Source: Bacteroidales bacterium (GTDB lineage: Bacteria; Bacteroidota; Bacteroidia; Bacteroidales; GCA-2748055). Taken from it: DNA of 34,828 nucleotides. The position numbers and the translations under genes are program-made. The DNA lies in assembly GCA_029931975.1 (NCBI GenBank), contig JAOZQY010000040.1, positions 1 through 34,828 of the forward strand, in the 5' to 3' direction. The notes under the pieces were generated by a model. It saw nothing but the letters and a program-made list of their open reading frames with translations. It made no database searches and was not told where the DNA came from. Shown here in pieces: positions 9,269-18,561 of this stretch (positions within the stretch are counted from its first letter, which is position 1; every line of letters begins with the position of its first letter).

Positions 9269-10585
9269 TTATACTTTTGGAAGGATCCAGGGCTCTCTGT
9301 ATTTGGGAACCAGGTAGCTGTCTGCCTCTGCATCATTAATAAACTTGCTGTTCTCTGCATCCCAGTATAACCTTCTGCCTGTTTTATAGGCCACATTGCC
9401 CAGGTGACAGGTGCGGGCCACACCGGCAGCAATCTCAATGGGACAATTAAGTTTTGTACCATTCTTGATACCATCAATAAAGTTGGCCATGTGCTTGGGC
9501 AATCCCATACCATCTCCTTTGATCAGGTCAACTCTGTCAAGAGTGGGCTTGCCCCCTTTTGGTTCTGGAATCACCTCCCAGCCCCCACGGTCCACCACTA
9601 GAGTTCCATTGTTGCCAACAAAACCCACTCCATGTGAACGGCCATAATAACCACCATCAATACCAATCCCATGGTCCCAGAGCATGGTAAAATCATCAAA
9701 TTCGTAAATGGCCTGCAAGGTATCGGGCGTTTCACAAGCATCATCCGGATAAGCAAACTTGCCTCCCATGGCCATCACCGATTTGGGTGCATATTGTTTC
9801 ATACCAAAGAGGGCATAATCCACAATATGAACCCCCCAGTCTGTCATCATTCCCCCAGCATAATCCCAAAACCAGCGGAAAGTAAAATGGAACCTGTTTT
9901 TATTGAATGGCCTGTTAGCAGCCGGCCCCAACCAAAAATTATAATCCACTCCTTCAGGAACGGGCGAATCGGCGACCACGGGAACTGATTTCATCCAGCC
10001 CTGGTAGGACCAGGCACGTACAGTCCTGATCTTCCCCAATTTACCGGAATGAACATACTTGATGGCATCCTGCCAGTGAGTGTCACTTCGCTGCCACTGT
10101 CCTATCTGAACCACGTTTCCATACGTTTGCGCTACCCGCTCCATGATGTTGCACTCTTCAATGGTATTGGCCAGGGGTTTCTCACAATAGATATCATAAC
10201 CCTCCTGGGCGGCATATACAAAAGGTATAGTATGCCAGTGATCGGGGGTCCCGATAATGATCACATCCAGTCCCTGATGCTCCAGCAGATGACGAAAATC
10301 CTTGTATCCTTTAGGAGCCTTCCCCTGGATCTTCTCTACATCCTTGATGCGCTTTGCGAGTACATTACTATCCACATCGCACAGGGCAGCACACTCGGTA
10401 TTGGGTTGATTAAGAAAGGCTCTCAAATCGGAGAAGCCCATCCCATTGACCCCGATCACCCCGCAAACCAGTTTCTCATTGGCTCCGAGGATACCACCCT
10501 TCATAGTGGAAAATGGGGATGTCATTCCAATTACAGCGCTGGCTGCTGCAGATTTCCTGATAAATTCTCTTCTATTGGTAGGCAT
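9269..10585 (-). CDS. Tat-exported Gfo/Idh/MocA-family oxidoreductase
   Basis: 438 residues. The N-terminus carries a twin-arginine signal (NRREFIRKSAAASAV) of the kind common in Bacteroidota members of this family, which travel folded with their nicotinamide cofactor. The Rossmann motif VIGVNGMG lies at about 43-50 and the catalytic-site signature EKPLAN at 135-140, followed by the usual beta-sheet C-terminal domain. Such enzymes oxidise or reduce sugars, inositols or glycosides; the substrate is not visible. It lies 74 bp downstream of the desaturase-like gene on the same strand. Confidence 0.92.
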   Translation of the reverse strand: MPTNRREFIRKSAAASAVIGMTSPFSTMKGGILGANEKLVCGVIGVNGMGFSDLRAFLNQPNTECAALCDVDSNVLAKRIKDVEKIQGKAPKGYKDFRHLLEHQGLDVIIIGTPDHWHTIPFVYAAQEGYDIYCEKPLANTIEECNIMERVAQTYGNVVQIGQWQRSDTHWQDAIKYVHSGKLGKIRTVRAWSYQGWMKSVPVVADSPVPEGVDYNFWLGPAANRPFNKNRFHFTFRWFWDYAGGMMTDWGVHIVDYALFGMKQYAPKSVMAMGGKFAYPDDACETPDTLQAIYEFDDFTMLWDHGIGIDGGYYGRSHGVGFVGNNGTLVVDRGGWEVIPEPKGGKPTLDRVDLIKGDGMGLPKHMANFIDGIKNGTKLNCPIEIAAGVARTCHLGNVAYKTGRRLYWDAENSKFINDAEADSYLVPKYREPWILPKV

Positions 10586-10659
10586 GATATAAAAGTTTTT
10601 TGGGAAATAGGAAAATTGCTTAGTAAAAAGTAAGTTAATAGTTTAAGGACAAAAAACAT

Positions 10660-12249
10660 CTAGTGCTTAATGGGTGCAAAAAGGGAGTTCCCGTTATTGA
10701 ATTTCCGGTCCAGCAACAGGTCCACCACCTGCACTCCGTTCATCATGGTTCCATACAATCCATGTGAAAACTTGGGTTGGTAGAGGTTTTTTACCGGGGT
10801 AAGCATGGGCAGGCGCTTTGGACCAAACTGGCTTACCAGGGAGGCCATATCATACAAACTTCCTGTGGGCGAACCCGAGTACCTGGCATAGGTGGCAGGG
10901 GTGGAGATATCTTTAACCACAATATGCTTGCTCAGCTTGGGAATGAAATACTTTTCGGCAATATTGATAAAGAAATCACCCCATCGTTCTTTCTCTTGCA
11001 TATATTTCGGATAATCGTTATCCCTCAATTCCTTCCATTGTCCCAATGCAAATGGGGTACAACGAAGGGTGATGGTATTTTTCGCCCCGGTGGTAAGCGA
11101 AGGACAGATGACCGCCATATGGAAACAATCGTTCGAAAAGGCCTGGTCCCCGGCCAGGTAACCCTCGAACAGTTTATCAGCAGTCCCCAGTCCGGTGGAA
11201 ACCACATTGTAGGGATAATCCAGATCCAGGGTCTTCATATCTATCTTATCGTCAAGCCCAAGTGCCACATTTATCGAGGAGACCGACATTATGGTATTTT
11301 TCAGCTTATCCACATAACTGGCCGGAAGATGCTCATCCCCGACCAGGGTGCGCATTGCCAGCATTGGATCAACGGTGGTAATAATGGTTCCTGCCCGGAT
11401 GATTTCATCTTGACCTTTCACCCTGACTCCTTTTGCTTCCCCATTTTCTACAATGATTTTTTCCACTTCGGTATCTAACAAGATCTCTCCACCACGTTCC
11501 TGAAACAGTTGAGCCATTTTTGCAGGAAACTCGTCGAAATAACCATAGGGCCTGAAGCAGCGGGTCATGGAAGAAAGCATGGCTCCGGTGGCCATAATGG
11601 CCGATGCTCTGCCGGATGGCACCCCGGAAAAAGAGGTAAAGGTTTCCATCACCTCCCTCAGCTTCGGATTGGTGATCCCGAATTTATCCAGCAAGCCGGA
11701 GTAGGTCCTGTTCAGATTGGCAACCACCTTGGGTGCCTGGAAAGGGATCATCAGTTTATCCTTTAGTTTAGAATTGGCTTTCAGTTTCCGTACCTGTTTG
11801 AACATATCCACCGAATAATCCATAAGCGCCCTGATCTTATCAGCATCATCAGGAAAAATACCGACCAGGTAGGTTTTAAAATTCTCAGCTCCTGCAGGTA
11901 TTTTATACTCCTCCACCTGCTCCCCCTCCACCACAAGCCTGCGCATGAAGTTCCCTTCATACTGCTTCAGATCAAGATCGATTTCAAGGTATTCCAGTAT
12001 ATCAATAATATCGGGAAACAACTGTGTGGTTTCGAATACATAGCCCTCTCGTTCATAGGCTGTACTATATCCACCCGGGTAAGAATTTTTCTCAATAATT
12101 AAAGTACGCTTGTTTGCCGTATTCTTCTGCCACATCATTCCAGAAGAAAGGCCGCTCAGGCCTGAACCAATAATCACAAGATCGTAATCCCCGGAACCGG
12201 AATAATTGCTCTTGATACTGTCTCTTTTCAATTGAATACTTTTTGCCAT
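10660..12249 (-). CDS. Phytoene-desaturase/CrtI-like FAD-dependent oxidoreductase
   Basis: 529 residues. A dinucleotide-binding motif (DLVIIGSGLSGLSSGM, about residues 24-39) is followed by a second FAD segment (LIIEKNSYPGGYS) and a C-terminal FAD motif near LYGTMMNGVQVVDLLL. This is the layout of the CrtI / carotenoid isomerase / retinol saturase superfamily, and its length is typical. It could act on carotenoids, quinones or other polyprenoids; no crtB-like or other carotenoid gene is present here, so the substrate is open. It is divergent from mobA across 75 bp. Confidence 0.85.
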   Translation of the reverse strand: MAKSIQLKRDSIKSNYSGSGDYDLVIIGSGLSGLSSGMMWQKNTANKRTLIIEKNSYPGGYSTAYEREGYVFETTQLFPDIIDILEYLEIDLDLKQYEGNFMRRLVVEGEQVEEYKIPAGAENFKTYLVGIFPDDADKIRALMDYSVDMFKQVRKLKANSKLKDKLMIPFQAPKVVANLNRTYSGLLDKFGITNPKLREVMETFTSFSGVPSGRASAIMATGAMLSSMTRCFRPYGYFDEFPAKMAQLFQERGGEILLDTEVEKIIVENGEAKGVRVKGQDEIIRAGTIITTVDPMLAMRTLVGDEHLPASYVDKLKNTIMSVSSINVALGLDDKIDMKTLDLDYPYNVVSTGLGTADKLFEGYLAGDQAFSNDCFHMAVICPSLTTGAKNTITLRCTPFALGQWKELRDNDYPKYMQEKERWGDFFINIAEKYFIPKLSKHIVVKDISTPATYARYSGSPTGSLYDMASLVSQFGPKRLPMLTPVKNLYQPKFSHGLYGTMMNGVQVVDLLLDRKFNNGNSLFAPIKH

Positions 12250-12324
12250 GATACGGGATATGTAAATTATATCCCTAATTTAGGATAAAGATTTTTACCT
12301 TGCGCCGGTTTTTCGCTAAGATTG

Positions 12325-12939
12325 ATGCAAACTATTCATACAAAAATAACAGGCATCCTCCTTGCAGGCGGAATGAGTCAGCGCATGGGAGTTGAAAAGG
12401 GTCAGCTCCGCATAGGCAATGCGCTTCTGTATCAGTACCCCTTAAGGGTTCTGGAACAACTCTGTGATGAAGTCCTGATCAGCACCTGTCAAAATAAACT
12501 TTTCCATGTTAAACACCGAAGCATCTGTGATGAAGTGAAGGATATTGGTCCGCTGGGAGGAATATACAGCTGCCTGAAGCAGTCTGCCAACGAACTAAAC
12601 CTGGTTCTCTCCTACGACATGCCCCTGGTGAATGAAAAGCTGTTTAGACTGCTTATCAGCCTGGCTAAAGACTATGATGTTGTACTGCCTGCAATGCAGG
12701 AGCAGAGACCCGAACCTCTCTGTGGCCTTTACAGAAAAAGTGTGACCGGGATAATGGAAGAGATTATCGGGCAGCATAATTATGCGGTACACAGGATTCT
12801 GCCACAATGCAAGAGCAAGATCGTTCCGATTACAGAAGAGATGGAATGCTGGCATCCTGATTTGTTTCTGAATATAAACAGCCAGGAAGACCTCAGTCGT
12901 ATACCCGCCGGATTTGGAATAACTTTTGATGAAAAATGA
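12325..12939 (+). CDS. mobA: Molybdenum cofactor guanylyltransferase
   Basis: 204 residues from the ATG at 12325; an in-frame TTG three bases earlier is less likely to be used. MobA attaches GMP to molybdopterin to make the bis-MGD cofactor of DMSO-reductase-family enzymes. The nucleotide-binding signature LAGGMSQRMGVEKG is at about residues 13-26, the central DIGPLGGIYS segment matches the family, and SYDMP stands at the metal-binding Asp motif (often CDMP). The location two genes before a molybdopterin oxidoreductase fits its role. Its last codons overlap the start of the following membrane gene. Confidence 0.9.
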   Translation: MQTIHTKITGILLAGGMSQRMGVEKGQLRIGNALLYQYPLRVLEQLCDEVLISTCQNKLFHVKHRSICDEVKDIGPLGGIYSCLKQSANELNLVLSYDMPLVNEKLFRLLISLAKDYDVVLPAMQEQRPEPLCGLYRKSVTGIMEEIIGQHNYAVHRILPQCKSKIVPITEEMECWHPDLFLNINSQEDLSRIPAGFGITFDEK

Positions 12940-14116
12940 ATTGAATTCCATATGGCTGAAGGCTGCAGTGGCAGGTGGAATCTGGGCCAGCTTTGAAATC
13001 ATAGTGGGAAGCATGCTGCACAATCTGCACCTCCCCTTTTCCGGAACCCTCCTGGCAAGTTTTTCGGTGATCCTGATGATGGCCTTCCTGCAACTCTGGA
13101 ATGAAGCCGGGCTTATCTGGCGGGCAGGGCTTATCTGTGGCCTGATGAAATCGCTCTCCCCCAGCGCGGTAATCCTTGGACCCATGACCGGCATCATGAT
13201 GGAAGCAGTGTTTATGGACCTGATAATTTTCCTGATGGGCCGGAACATGTTAGCTTATGTGATGGCTGGGATTGCCGCTCTGCTCAGCACCATAGTGCAT
13301 AAACTGGCCAGCCTTTTCATCCTTTACGGTACCGACCTTATGACCATCTATGTGAACCTTTTCAGGTTTATCCAGAAGCAGCTTGGATTAAAAGAAGCGG
13401 CCCCTAAGGATCTGATTATCTGGATTATTTCACTCTATATTATACTGGGTGCAGTGGCTGGACTTCTGGGGGCCTTCCTGGGAAAAGGAGCCCTTCGAAA
13501 ACAGGAGGACCAGAGACCCCTACCCCCCCAGGTGGATCCCTTTGCCTCCTCATGGCAGAATACTGAACCCGGACAACCCTTCCGTATTATCCTCCTTTTT
13601 GTACATATTCTGACGATCCCGGCATTGCTGCTGCTGATCAACCACTTCGGACTACAGTGGCAGGCCCTGGCTCCAGCCGGCATCTACTTGTTCTTCCTGC
13701 TCTTTTATTACAAGATGATCATTCACCGCCTGAAAAAACCCTTCTTCTGGAGCCAGTTGATCCTGATGACCCTGGTGGCCGGATTTTTCTGGCACCCTCC
13801 TCAGGGAAGCGACTTCCGTCTGGGCAATGGCTTCTTCGTGGGACTGGAAATGAGTTTGCGTGCCGTACTAATTGTCTCCGCTTTTTCCGGACTTTCTGTG
13901 GAGATCAGGAATCCCCGGATTACCCGACGTCTCCTGGGGTTGGGTTTTGGCAGGGCCTATGCAGCCCTTTCCCTGGCATTCAATTCTTTGCCGGCCATGC
14001 TCGACCGCTCGGCAAGCCTTGGTGCATTTCTAAATAAACCGCTTCGCTCCTTTTCAAATATGCTCCTTGAAGCTGAATTGTGGTTGCAATGCTATCAAAC
14101 AGCCCTTCGAAAGTAA
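12929..14116 (+). CDS. Polytopic membrane protein resembling an ECF-transporter S-T fusion
   Basis: 395 residues from the ATG at 12929, which overlaps the mobA stop by 11 bases. The N-terminal half (about 1-190) has six or so hydrophobic segments in an S-component-like arrangement, with an AGGIWASFEIIVGSMLHNL start. A Pro-rich linker (about 192-217) follows. The C-terminal half (about 218-395) resembles the EcfT/CbiQ scaffold, with RNPRITRRLLG and FGRAYAALSLAFNSLPAML before a charged end. ECF transporters import vitamins or transition metals, but they also need an ATPase, and none is encoded nearby. Coupling to mobA suggests a link to molybdenum or its cofactor. The fold call comes from pattern recognition only and may be wrong. 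Confidence 0.55.
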   Translation: MKNELNSIWLKAAVAGGIWASFEIIVGSMLHNLHLPFSGTLLASFSVILMMAFLQLWNEAGLIWRAGLICGLMKSLSPSAVILGPMTGIMMEAVFMDLIIFLMGRNMLAYVMAGIAALLSTIVHKLASLFILYGTDLMTIYVNLFRFIQKQLGLKEAAPKDLIIWIISLYIILGAVAGLLGAFLGKGALRKQEDQRPLPPQVDPFASSWQNTEPGQPFRIILLFVHILTIPALLLLINHFGLQWQALAPAGIYLFFLLFYYKMIIHRLKKPFFWSQLILMTLVAGFFWHPPQGSDFRLGNGFFVGLEMSLRAVLIVSAFSGLSVEIRNPRITRRLLGLGFGRAYAALSLAFNSLPAMLDRSASLGAFLNKPLRSFSNMLLEAELWLQCYQTALRK

Positions 14117-14125
14117 TTTAGCTTA

Positions 14126-14168
14126 ATTATAAATAAACGTTATTCGCTCTGTATCATTTATTTATAAT
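14126..14168. promoter_or_regulatory. AT-rich inverted repeat between mobA/ECF genes and the sulfur operon
   Basis: ATTATAAATAAA (14126-14137) is perfectly mirrored by TTTATTTATAAT (14157-14168), giving 12-bp arms with a 19-bp loop. It starts 10 bp after the upstream stop codon and lies about 100 bp before the reductase start. It could be a weak terminator or a binding site for a dimeric regulator of the sulfur operon. The low GC content argues against a strong intrinsic terminator. Confidence 0.4.
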
Positions 14169-14266
14169 GTATATAGATATTTACATACTTGTGTTTTTAG
14201 ATATTTTAGAATTAGTTTTGCAACTGCATTTTTTTACCTTGCTATAACAATAAAACGGACCATTCG

Positions 14267-16507
14267 ATGACAAACCGAAGAGATTTCATTAAAGTTTCCG
14301 GGATTGGAGTGGGAGGACTGGCCATAAGCGCTTCCGCATTGGGCGTTTATAAAAGCCTGGCCACCTCACCACCCAAAGGATCAGAACTCAAGGTGAATAC
14401 CGACCGAACGCCTACCATTTGTGAAATCTGCTTTTGGAAATGTGCCGGATGGGTGTATAAAAACGATGAGGGTAAAATCTGGAAGATTGTGGGCAACCAC
14501 GAAGACCAGCACAGCAACGGCAGGTTTTGTCCACGCGGCACCGGAGGTCCGGGTCAGTACTACGATGAGGACCGCCTGAAGCACCCCCTGATCAGAACCG
14601 GTGAACGCGGAGAAGGACTTTTCCGGAAAGCAAGCTGGGATGAAGCCTTTGATCACATCGCAGCCAAGATGAAGTCCATTGCCGAGGAACATGGTCCCGA
14701 GTGCCTGGCCATGCTGACCCACGGCTCCGGGGGCAAGTACTTTGGAACTCTTTTGAAAGCCTTTGGATCCAACAATATTGCAGCACCTTCTTATGCCCAG
14801 TGTCGCGGGCCCCGTGAGGTGGCCTACCACATGACTTTCGGCGAAGGAGTGGGTAGTCCGGAACGAATCGATATCCGCGATACCAAATGTCTCGTGCTGA
14901 TTGGATCCCACCTGGGAGAAAACATGCACAACGGCCAGGTCCAGGAAATGTCAGATGCCATCGACAAGGGTGCCACCATCATCACTGTGGATCCCCGCTT
15001 CAGTATCGCGGCAAGTAAATCCAAATACTGGATGCCCATCAAACCAGCCACCGACCTGGCCCTGCTGCTCTCCTGGATCCACGTTTTGATCTACGATGAG
15101 TTGTATGACAAGGAGCATGTAGAAAAAAATACTTATGGCTTTGAGCAGTTGAAGGCCCATGTGAAGAACATGACCCCGGAATGGGCCTATGGAATCACCA
15201 CCCTGGCGCCTGATGTGATTCGCAAGACAGCCAAAGAAATGGCCGATGCCGCCCCGGCAGTGATAGTACACCCTGGACGGCACGTGACCTGGTACGGTGA
15301 CGACACACAGCGCAGCCGGGCCATGGCCATACTCAACGGACTCCTGGGCTCCTGGGGCAGCAGGGGCGGATTCTACAATCCGGAAACAATTTCCATACCC
15401 GACTGGCCCCATCCACCTTACCCGGTTCCAAACCGGACCTGGCGGGATGCCTATCCGGGAAAATACAACCTGGCTTACGAGACCATTGCTTCGGGAATCT
15501 GTGATGCCACCATTCCCGATTTGAACAAGGGCTGTAGTTTTAAGGGGTGGATCGTTAACGGAACCAACCTGCTGAAAACCATCCCCGATGCCGCCAAGAC
15601 CATCGAAGCCATCAAGCACCTGGAAATGCTGGTGGTGATCGATACCATGCCTATGGCCATTACCGATTGGGCCGATGTGGTGCTGCCCGAATGCACCTAC
15701 CTGGAACGCTACGACACCATCCGGAATTCGCCCCACCGTAAACCGGCCATTGCCCTGCGCATGCCGGCTGCCGATCCAATGTACGATACCAAACCCGCTT
15801 ACTGGATGGCCAAGGAGCTTTCCATCCGCTTGGGACTGGAAGATTATTTCAGCTGGAACAGCATTGAGGAAATGCTCGACTGGCAGCTTAAGCAGGTGGG
15901 CAGCTCCCTGGAGGAGATGCAAGGCATCGGGGTAAAGACCTTTGAACGCTCTTACGATGACCTCTACGCTGACAGGGAACAGGACATGGAGTTCTTGACC
16001 AATACCGGGAAAATTGAACTCTACAGCACAGCTTTGGCTGCCGAGGGCTTTGATCCCATTCCAAATTACACCGCCCATCCTGAAGCCCCCCCGGGATTTT
16101 ACCGGCTCAGTTACGGAAGGGCACCCATGCATACGTTCGGGCGGACTGCTAACAATGCGCTGCTGAAGGATCTGATGAAGGAAAACAGTGTCTGGATCAA
16201 CCCGAAAATAGCCGGCGAATGGGACATCAAGAACGGACAATACATCTGGTTGGAGAACCAGGACGGCGTCCGCTCCTCTTTCCCCATCCGGGCAAGGATC
16301 ACCGAACGAACACGCTGGGACAGTGTTTATATGGTCCATGGCTTCGGTCATACCAATAAAAAACTGTCCAGGGCCTACGGCCGGGGAGCCAGTGATTCGG
16401 AACTGATTACCAAAGTGATGTTGGATCCCATCATGGGTGGAACAGGAATGAGGGGCAATTTTGTCACCTTCAAATTTAAACCGAAAAAAGAGGAGGCCGC
16501 ATCATGA
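14267..16507 (+). CDS. Molybdopterin oxidoreductase, polysulfide/thiosulfate reductase catalytic subunit type
   Basis: 746 residues, close to known PsrA/PhsA sizes. A Tat signal (NRRDFIKVSGIGVGGLAIS) sends it to the periplasm. The N-terminal [4Fe-4S] cluster ligands are Cys52, Cys55, Cys59 and Cys88. The likely Mo ligand is Cys179 in PSYAQCRGPRE, as in the Cys-ligated sulfur-compound reductases of the DMSO reductase family. The C-terminal domain has the usual bis-MGD contacts (FGRTANN, HGFGH). It should use electrons from the downstream FeS and NrfD subunits to reduce polysulfide, thiosulfate or a similar oxyanion; reverse operation as an oxidase is possible. The coding strand is codon-rich in GC compared with the island further right. 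It is the first gene of a six-gene operon. Confidence 0.88.
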   Translation: MTNRRDFIKVSGIGVGGLAISASALGVYKSLATSPPKGSELKVNTDRTPTICEICFWKCAGWVYKNDEGKIWKIVGNHEDQHSNGRFCPRGTGGPGQYYDEDRLKHPLIRTGERGEGLFRKASWDEAFDHIAAKMKSIAEEHGPECLAMLTHGSGGKYFGTLLKAFGSNNIAAPSYAQCRGPREVAYHMTFGEGVGSPERIDIRDTKCLVLIGSHLGENMHNGQVQEMSDAIDKGATIITVDPRFSIAASKSKYWMPIKPATDLALLLSWIHVLIYDELYDKEHVEKNTYGFEQLKAHVKNMTPEWAYGITTLAPDVIRKTAKEMADAAPAVIVHPGRHVTWYGDDTQRSRAMAILNGLLGSWGSRGGFYNPETISIPDWPHPPYPVPNRTWRDAYPGKYNLAYETIASGICDATIPDLNKGCSFKGWIVNGTNLLKTIPDAAKTIEAIKHLEMLVVIDTMPMAITDWADVVLPECTYLERYDTIRNSPHRKPAIALRMPAADPMYDTKPAYWMAKELSIRLGLEDYFSWNSIEEMLDWQLKQVGSSLEEMQGIGVKTFERSYDDLYADREQDMEFLTNTGKIELYSTALAAEGFDPIPNYTAHPEAPPGFYRLSYGRAPMHTFGRTANNALLKDLMKENSVWINPKIAGEWDIKNGQYIWLENQDGVRSSFPIRARITERTRWDSVYMVHGFGHTNKKLSRAYGRGASDSELITKVMLDPIMGGTGMRGNFVTFKFKPKKEEAAS

Positions 16508-17037
16508 GATACGCCATGGCCGTAGATACCAAAAAGTGTGTGGGATGCAGCGACTGCGTGGTGGCCTGTCAGACCGAAAACAATGTACCCATCGGCTATT
16601 GCCGTGACTGGGTGGTGGAGTCCACCCACGGAACCTATCCACAACTGGAAATTGAAATCCGCTCTGAACGTTGCAATCATTGCGACAACGCGCCCTGTGT
16701 TCGTTGTTGTCCCACCGGAGCAAGCCACTATGCCGATGGCGGCATCGTGCTGGTTACCCCCAACAAATGCATTGGCTGTGGTGCCTGCATTACCTCCTGC
16801 CCCTACGACGCACGCTATCCCCACCCCGATGGTTATGTGGATAAGTGCACTTTTTGTATCCACCGGGTGAAGAAGGGCCTGGAACCTGCCTGTGTATCGG
16901 CCTGTCCCACCAAGTGCATGTATTTCGGCGACCTGGACGATCCCAAGAGCCCGGTTTCCGAGATACTAAAAGTGAGAAAACACAAGACCCTGATTCCGGA
17001 AGCAGGGACCAAACCACAGTTGTATTTCCTTATCTAA
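16504..17037 (+). CDS. Four-cluster ferredoxin subunit of the molybdoenzyme (PsrB/NrfC type)
   Basis: 177 residues. The start codon overlaps the catalytic subunit stop in ATGA, a sign of translational coupling. Sixteen cysteines in four groups can bind four [4Fe-4S] clusters: Cys12-x2-Cys15-x2-Cys18-x3-Cys22, CNHCDNAPCVRCCP, CIGCGACITSCP, and CTFCIHR...ACVSACPTKC. It has no signal peptide of its own, so it is expected to be co-exported with the Tat-targeted catalytic subunit. It would pass electrons between the NrfD subunit and the Mo centre. Confidence 0.94.
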   Translation: MRYAMAVDTKKCVGCSDCVVACQTENNVPIGYCRDWVVESTHGTYPQLEIEIRSERCNHCDNAPCVRCCPTGASHYADGGIVLVTPNKCIGCGACITSCPYDARYPHPDGYVDKCTFCIHRVKKGLEPACVSACPTKCMYFGDLDDPKSPVSEILKVRKHKTLIPEAGTKPQLYFLI

Positions 17038-17043
17038 AGCACC

Positions 17044-17985
17044 ATGAGAGAAGAAATCATCGTCAGCGGACGCCACAACCACCTGATTGATCCCCACCTA
17101 CACATTTGGCACTGGCAGATTCCCCTCTATCTTTTTCTCGGGGGACTGGCGGCAGGGATCCTTATTTTCGCCGCTTTTTTCACCCTGATGGGCAAAGAGG
17201 ATAAATACCGGGCAGCCGTAAAAATTGCCCCCCACATCGTGCCCTGGGTCCTTGTCGTGGGACTCTTTGCCCTGCTTTTAGACCTGAAACATCAGCTCTA
17301 TTTTTGGAGACTATATACCACCATTCGCCTGGAATCGCCCATGTCATGGGGTGCCTGGGTACTGATGCTGGTCACACCGCTCTCTTTTATCTGGTCGGCC
17401 ATTCATATCAAGGAGATTTTTCCCAAATGGGACTGGAAGTTTAAAATCTTAATTGACCTGGAAGCCTTCTTCACCAAACAGAAAAGGGCCATTGCCTGGG
17501 TGATGGGCCTCTCTTCGGTCATCCTGGGGGTCTATACGGGAATCCTGTTCTCGGCCTTCAATGCCAGGCCCCTCTGGAATACCTCCATCCTGGGACCGCT
17601 CTTCCTGGCTTCGGGACTCTCAGCAGGAGCCGCGGTAATCATGCTTTTTTCAAAGAAACACAAGGAACGGAACATGTTTTCCCGAATTGATATTGGAGTA
17701 ATTGTAATTGAGCTCTTTCTAATTATTCATATGTTCATGGGCTTCCTGGCCAGCACCCAGGTGCAGATTGATGCGGCCGAGCTCTTTTTAGGCGGACCCT
17801 GGACCGCTCCCTTCTGGATTTTTGTTGTCATCCTGGGAATGATTGTCCCTGTGATCCTGGAGGTCCTTGAATTAAAAAAATTTAAAATACCTGTAGTGAT
17901 ACCAGCTTCCCTGGTCCTCTTTGGCAGCCTGATGCTCAGGTTCGTTATAGCCTATGCAGGACAAGAGAGCAGGTGGCTCTATTAA
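17044..17985 (+). CDS. NrfD/PsrC-type membrane subunit (quinol interaction)
   Basis: 313 residues with eight or nine predicted membrane helices. The N-terminus shows the family pattern HWQIPLYLFLGGLAAG at about 23-38. The protein anchors the complex in the cytoplasmic membrane and exchanges electrons with the quinone pool. It starts 6 bp after the FeS subunit. The order catalytic-FeS-NrfD is the classical Psr arrangement. No heme-binding pattern is seen, which fits NrfD rather than cytochrome b subunits. Confidence 0.93.
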   Translation: MREEIIVSGRHNHLIDPHLHIWHWQIPLYLFLGGLAAGILIFAAFFTLMGKEDKYRAAVKIAPHIVPWVLVVGLFALLLDLKHQLYFWRLYTTIRLESPMSWGAWVLMLVTPLSFIWSAIHIKEIFPKWDWKFKILIDLEAFFTKQKRAIAWVMGLSSVILGVYTGILFSAFNARPLWNTSILGPLFLASGLSAGAAVIMLFSKKHKERNMFSRIDIGVIVIELFLIIHMFMGFLASTQVQIDAAELFLGGPWTAPFWIFVVILGMIVPVILEVLELKKFKIPVVIPASLVLFGSLMLRFVIAYAGQESRWLY

Positions 17986-18006
17986 TTAACATAAACAACT
18001 TCAATA

Positions 18007-18543
18007 ATGAGTGAATCAAATAAACCTATCAAGAAAACCAGGTATATCAATCCCTACCTGGGAGGCGTATTGCTGGGGCTGGTTCTGATCGCTGCCAACT
18101 TTATTTCAGGACGGGGACTGGGTGCCAGTGGTGCCGCCAAGAGTGTCGTGGTAGCAACGGTGAATACCGTGACACCGGAACATGCTGAAAATGCACAGTT
18201 TTTCAAGGAATACAATGACTCACATACACAGGGCCCAATGAAATCCTGGCTGGTCTTCGAGATGCTGGGAGTAATTGTGGGTGCTTTTATGTCGGGTGCT
18301 ATATTCAACCGACTGAAATTCAAAGTGGAGCATAGTCCGAAAATCACTTCCAAACGCCGGCTTATTTTTGCTGTCATCGGCGGGATTCTCTTTGGTTTCG
18401 GGTCGCAACTGGGACGTGGATGTACCAGTGGCTCTGCCTTAAGCGGAATGGGTGTCCTTTCACTGGGAGGCTTTATCTCAATGGCATTTATTTTCGGAAC
18501 CGCTTTTGTACTGGCCTGGTTCTTCAGGAAAAATTGGATCTAA
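18007..18543 (+). CDS. YeeE/YedE-family sulfur-compound transporter, first half-length protein
   Basis: 178 residues with an N-terminal helix, a soluble stretch (about 40-80) and helices to the C-terminus. The family motif is GSQLGRGCTSGSALSG, with Cys139. Full-length YeeE (TsuA) takes up thiosulfate through a chain of cysteines and is about twice this size with two pseudo-symmetric halves. This gene encodes one half and the next gene the other. It lies 21 bp after the NrfD gene and belongs to the same operon. The substrate is inferred from the family. Confidence 0.88.
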   Translation: MSESNKPIKKTRYINPYLGGVLLGLVLIAANFISGRGLGASGAAKSVVVATVNTVTPEHAENAQFFKEYNDSHTQGPMKSWLVFEMLGVIVGAFMSGAIFNRLKFKVEHSPKITSKRRLIFAVIGGILFGFGSQLGRGCTSGSALSGMGVLSLGGFISMAFIFGTAFVLAWFFRKNWI

Positions 18544-18561
18544 CCTAATAAGTTCACAATC

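Noticed and set aside
12296-12302. TACCTTG before mobA, also found at 14235-14241 before the reductase, as a shared promoter element
   Set aside because: It lacks one T of the TAnnTTTG consensus and neither copy has a -33 box at the usual distance. The resemblance is noted but not called.
14951-16351. A 466-residue minus-strand open frame
   Set aside because: It is fully antisense to the molybdopterin oxidoreductase, which has a clear family match. Long antisense frames are common opposite codon-biased genes.
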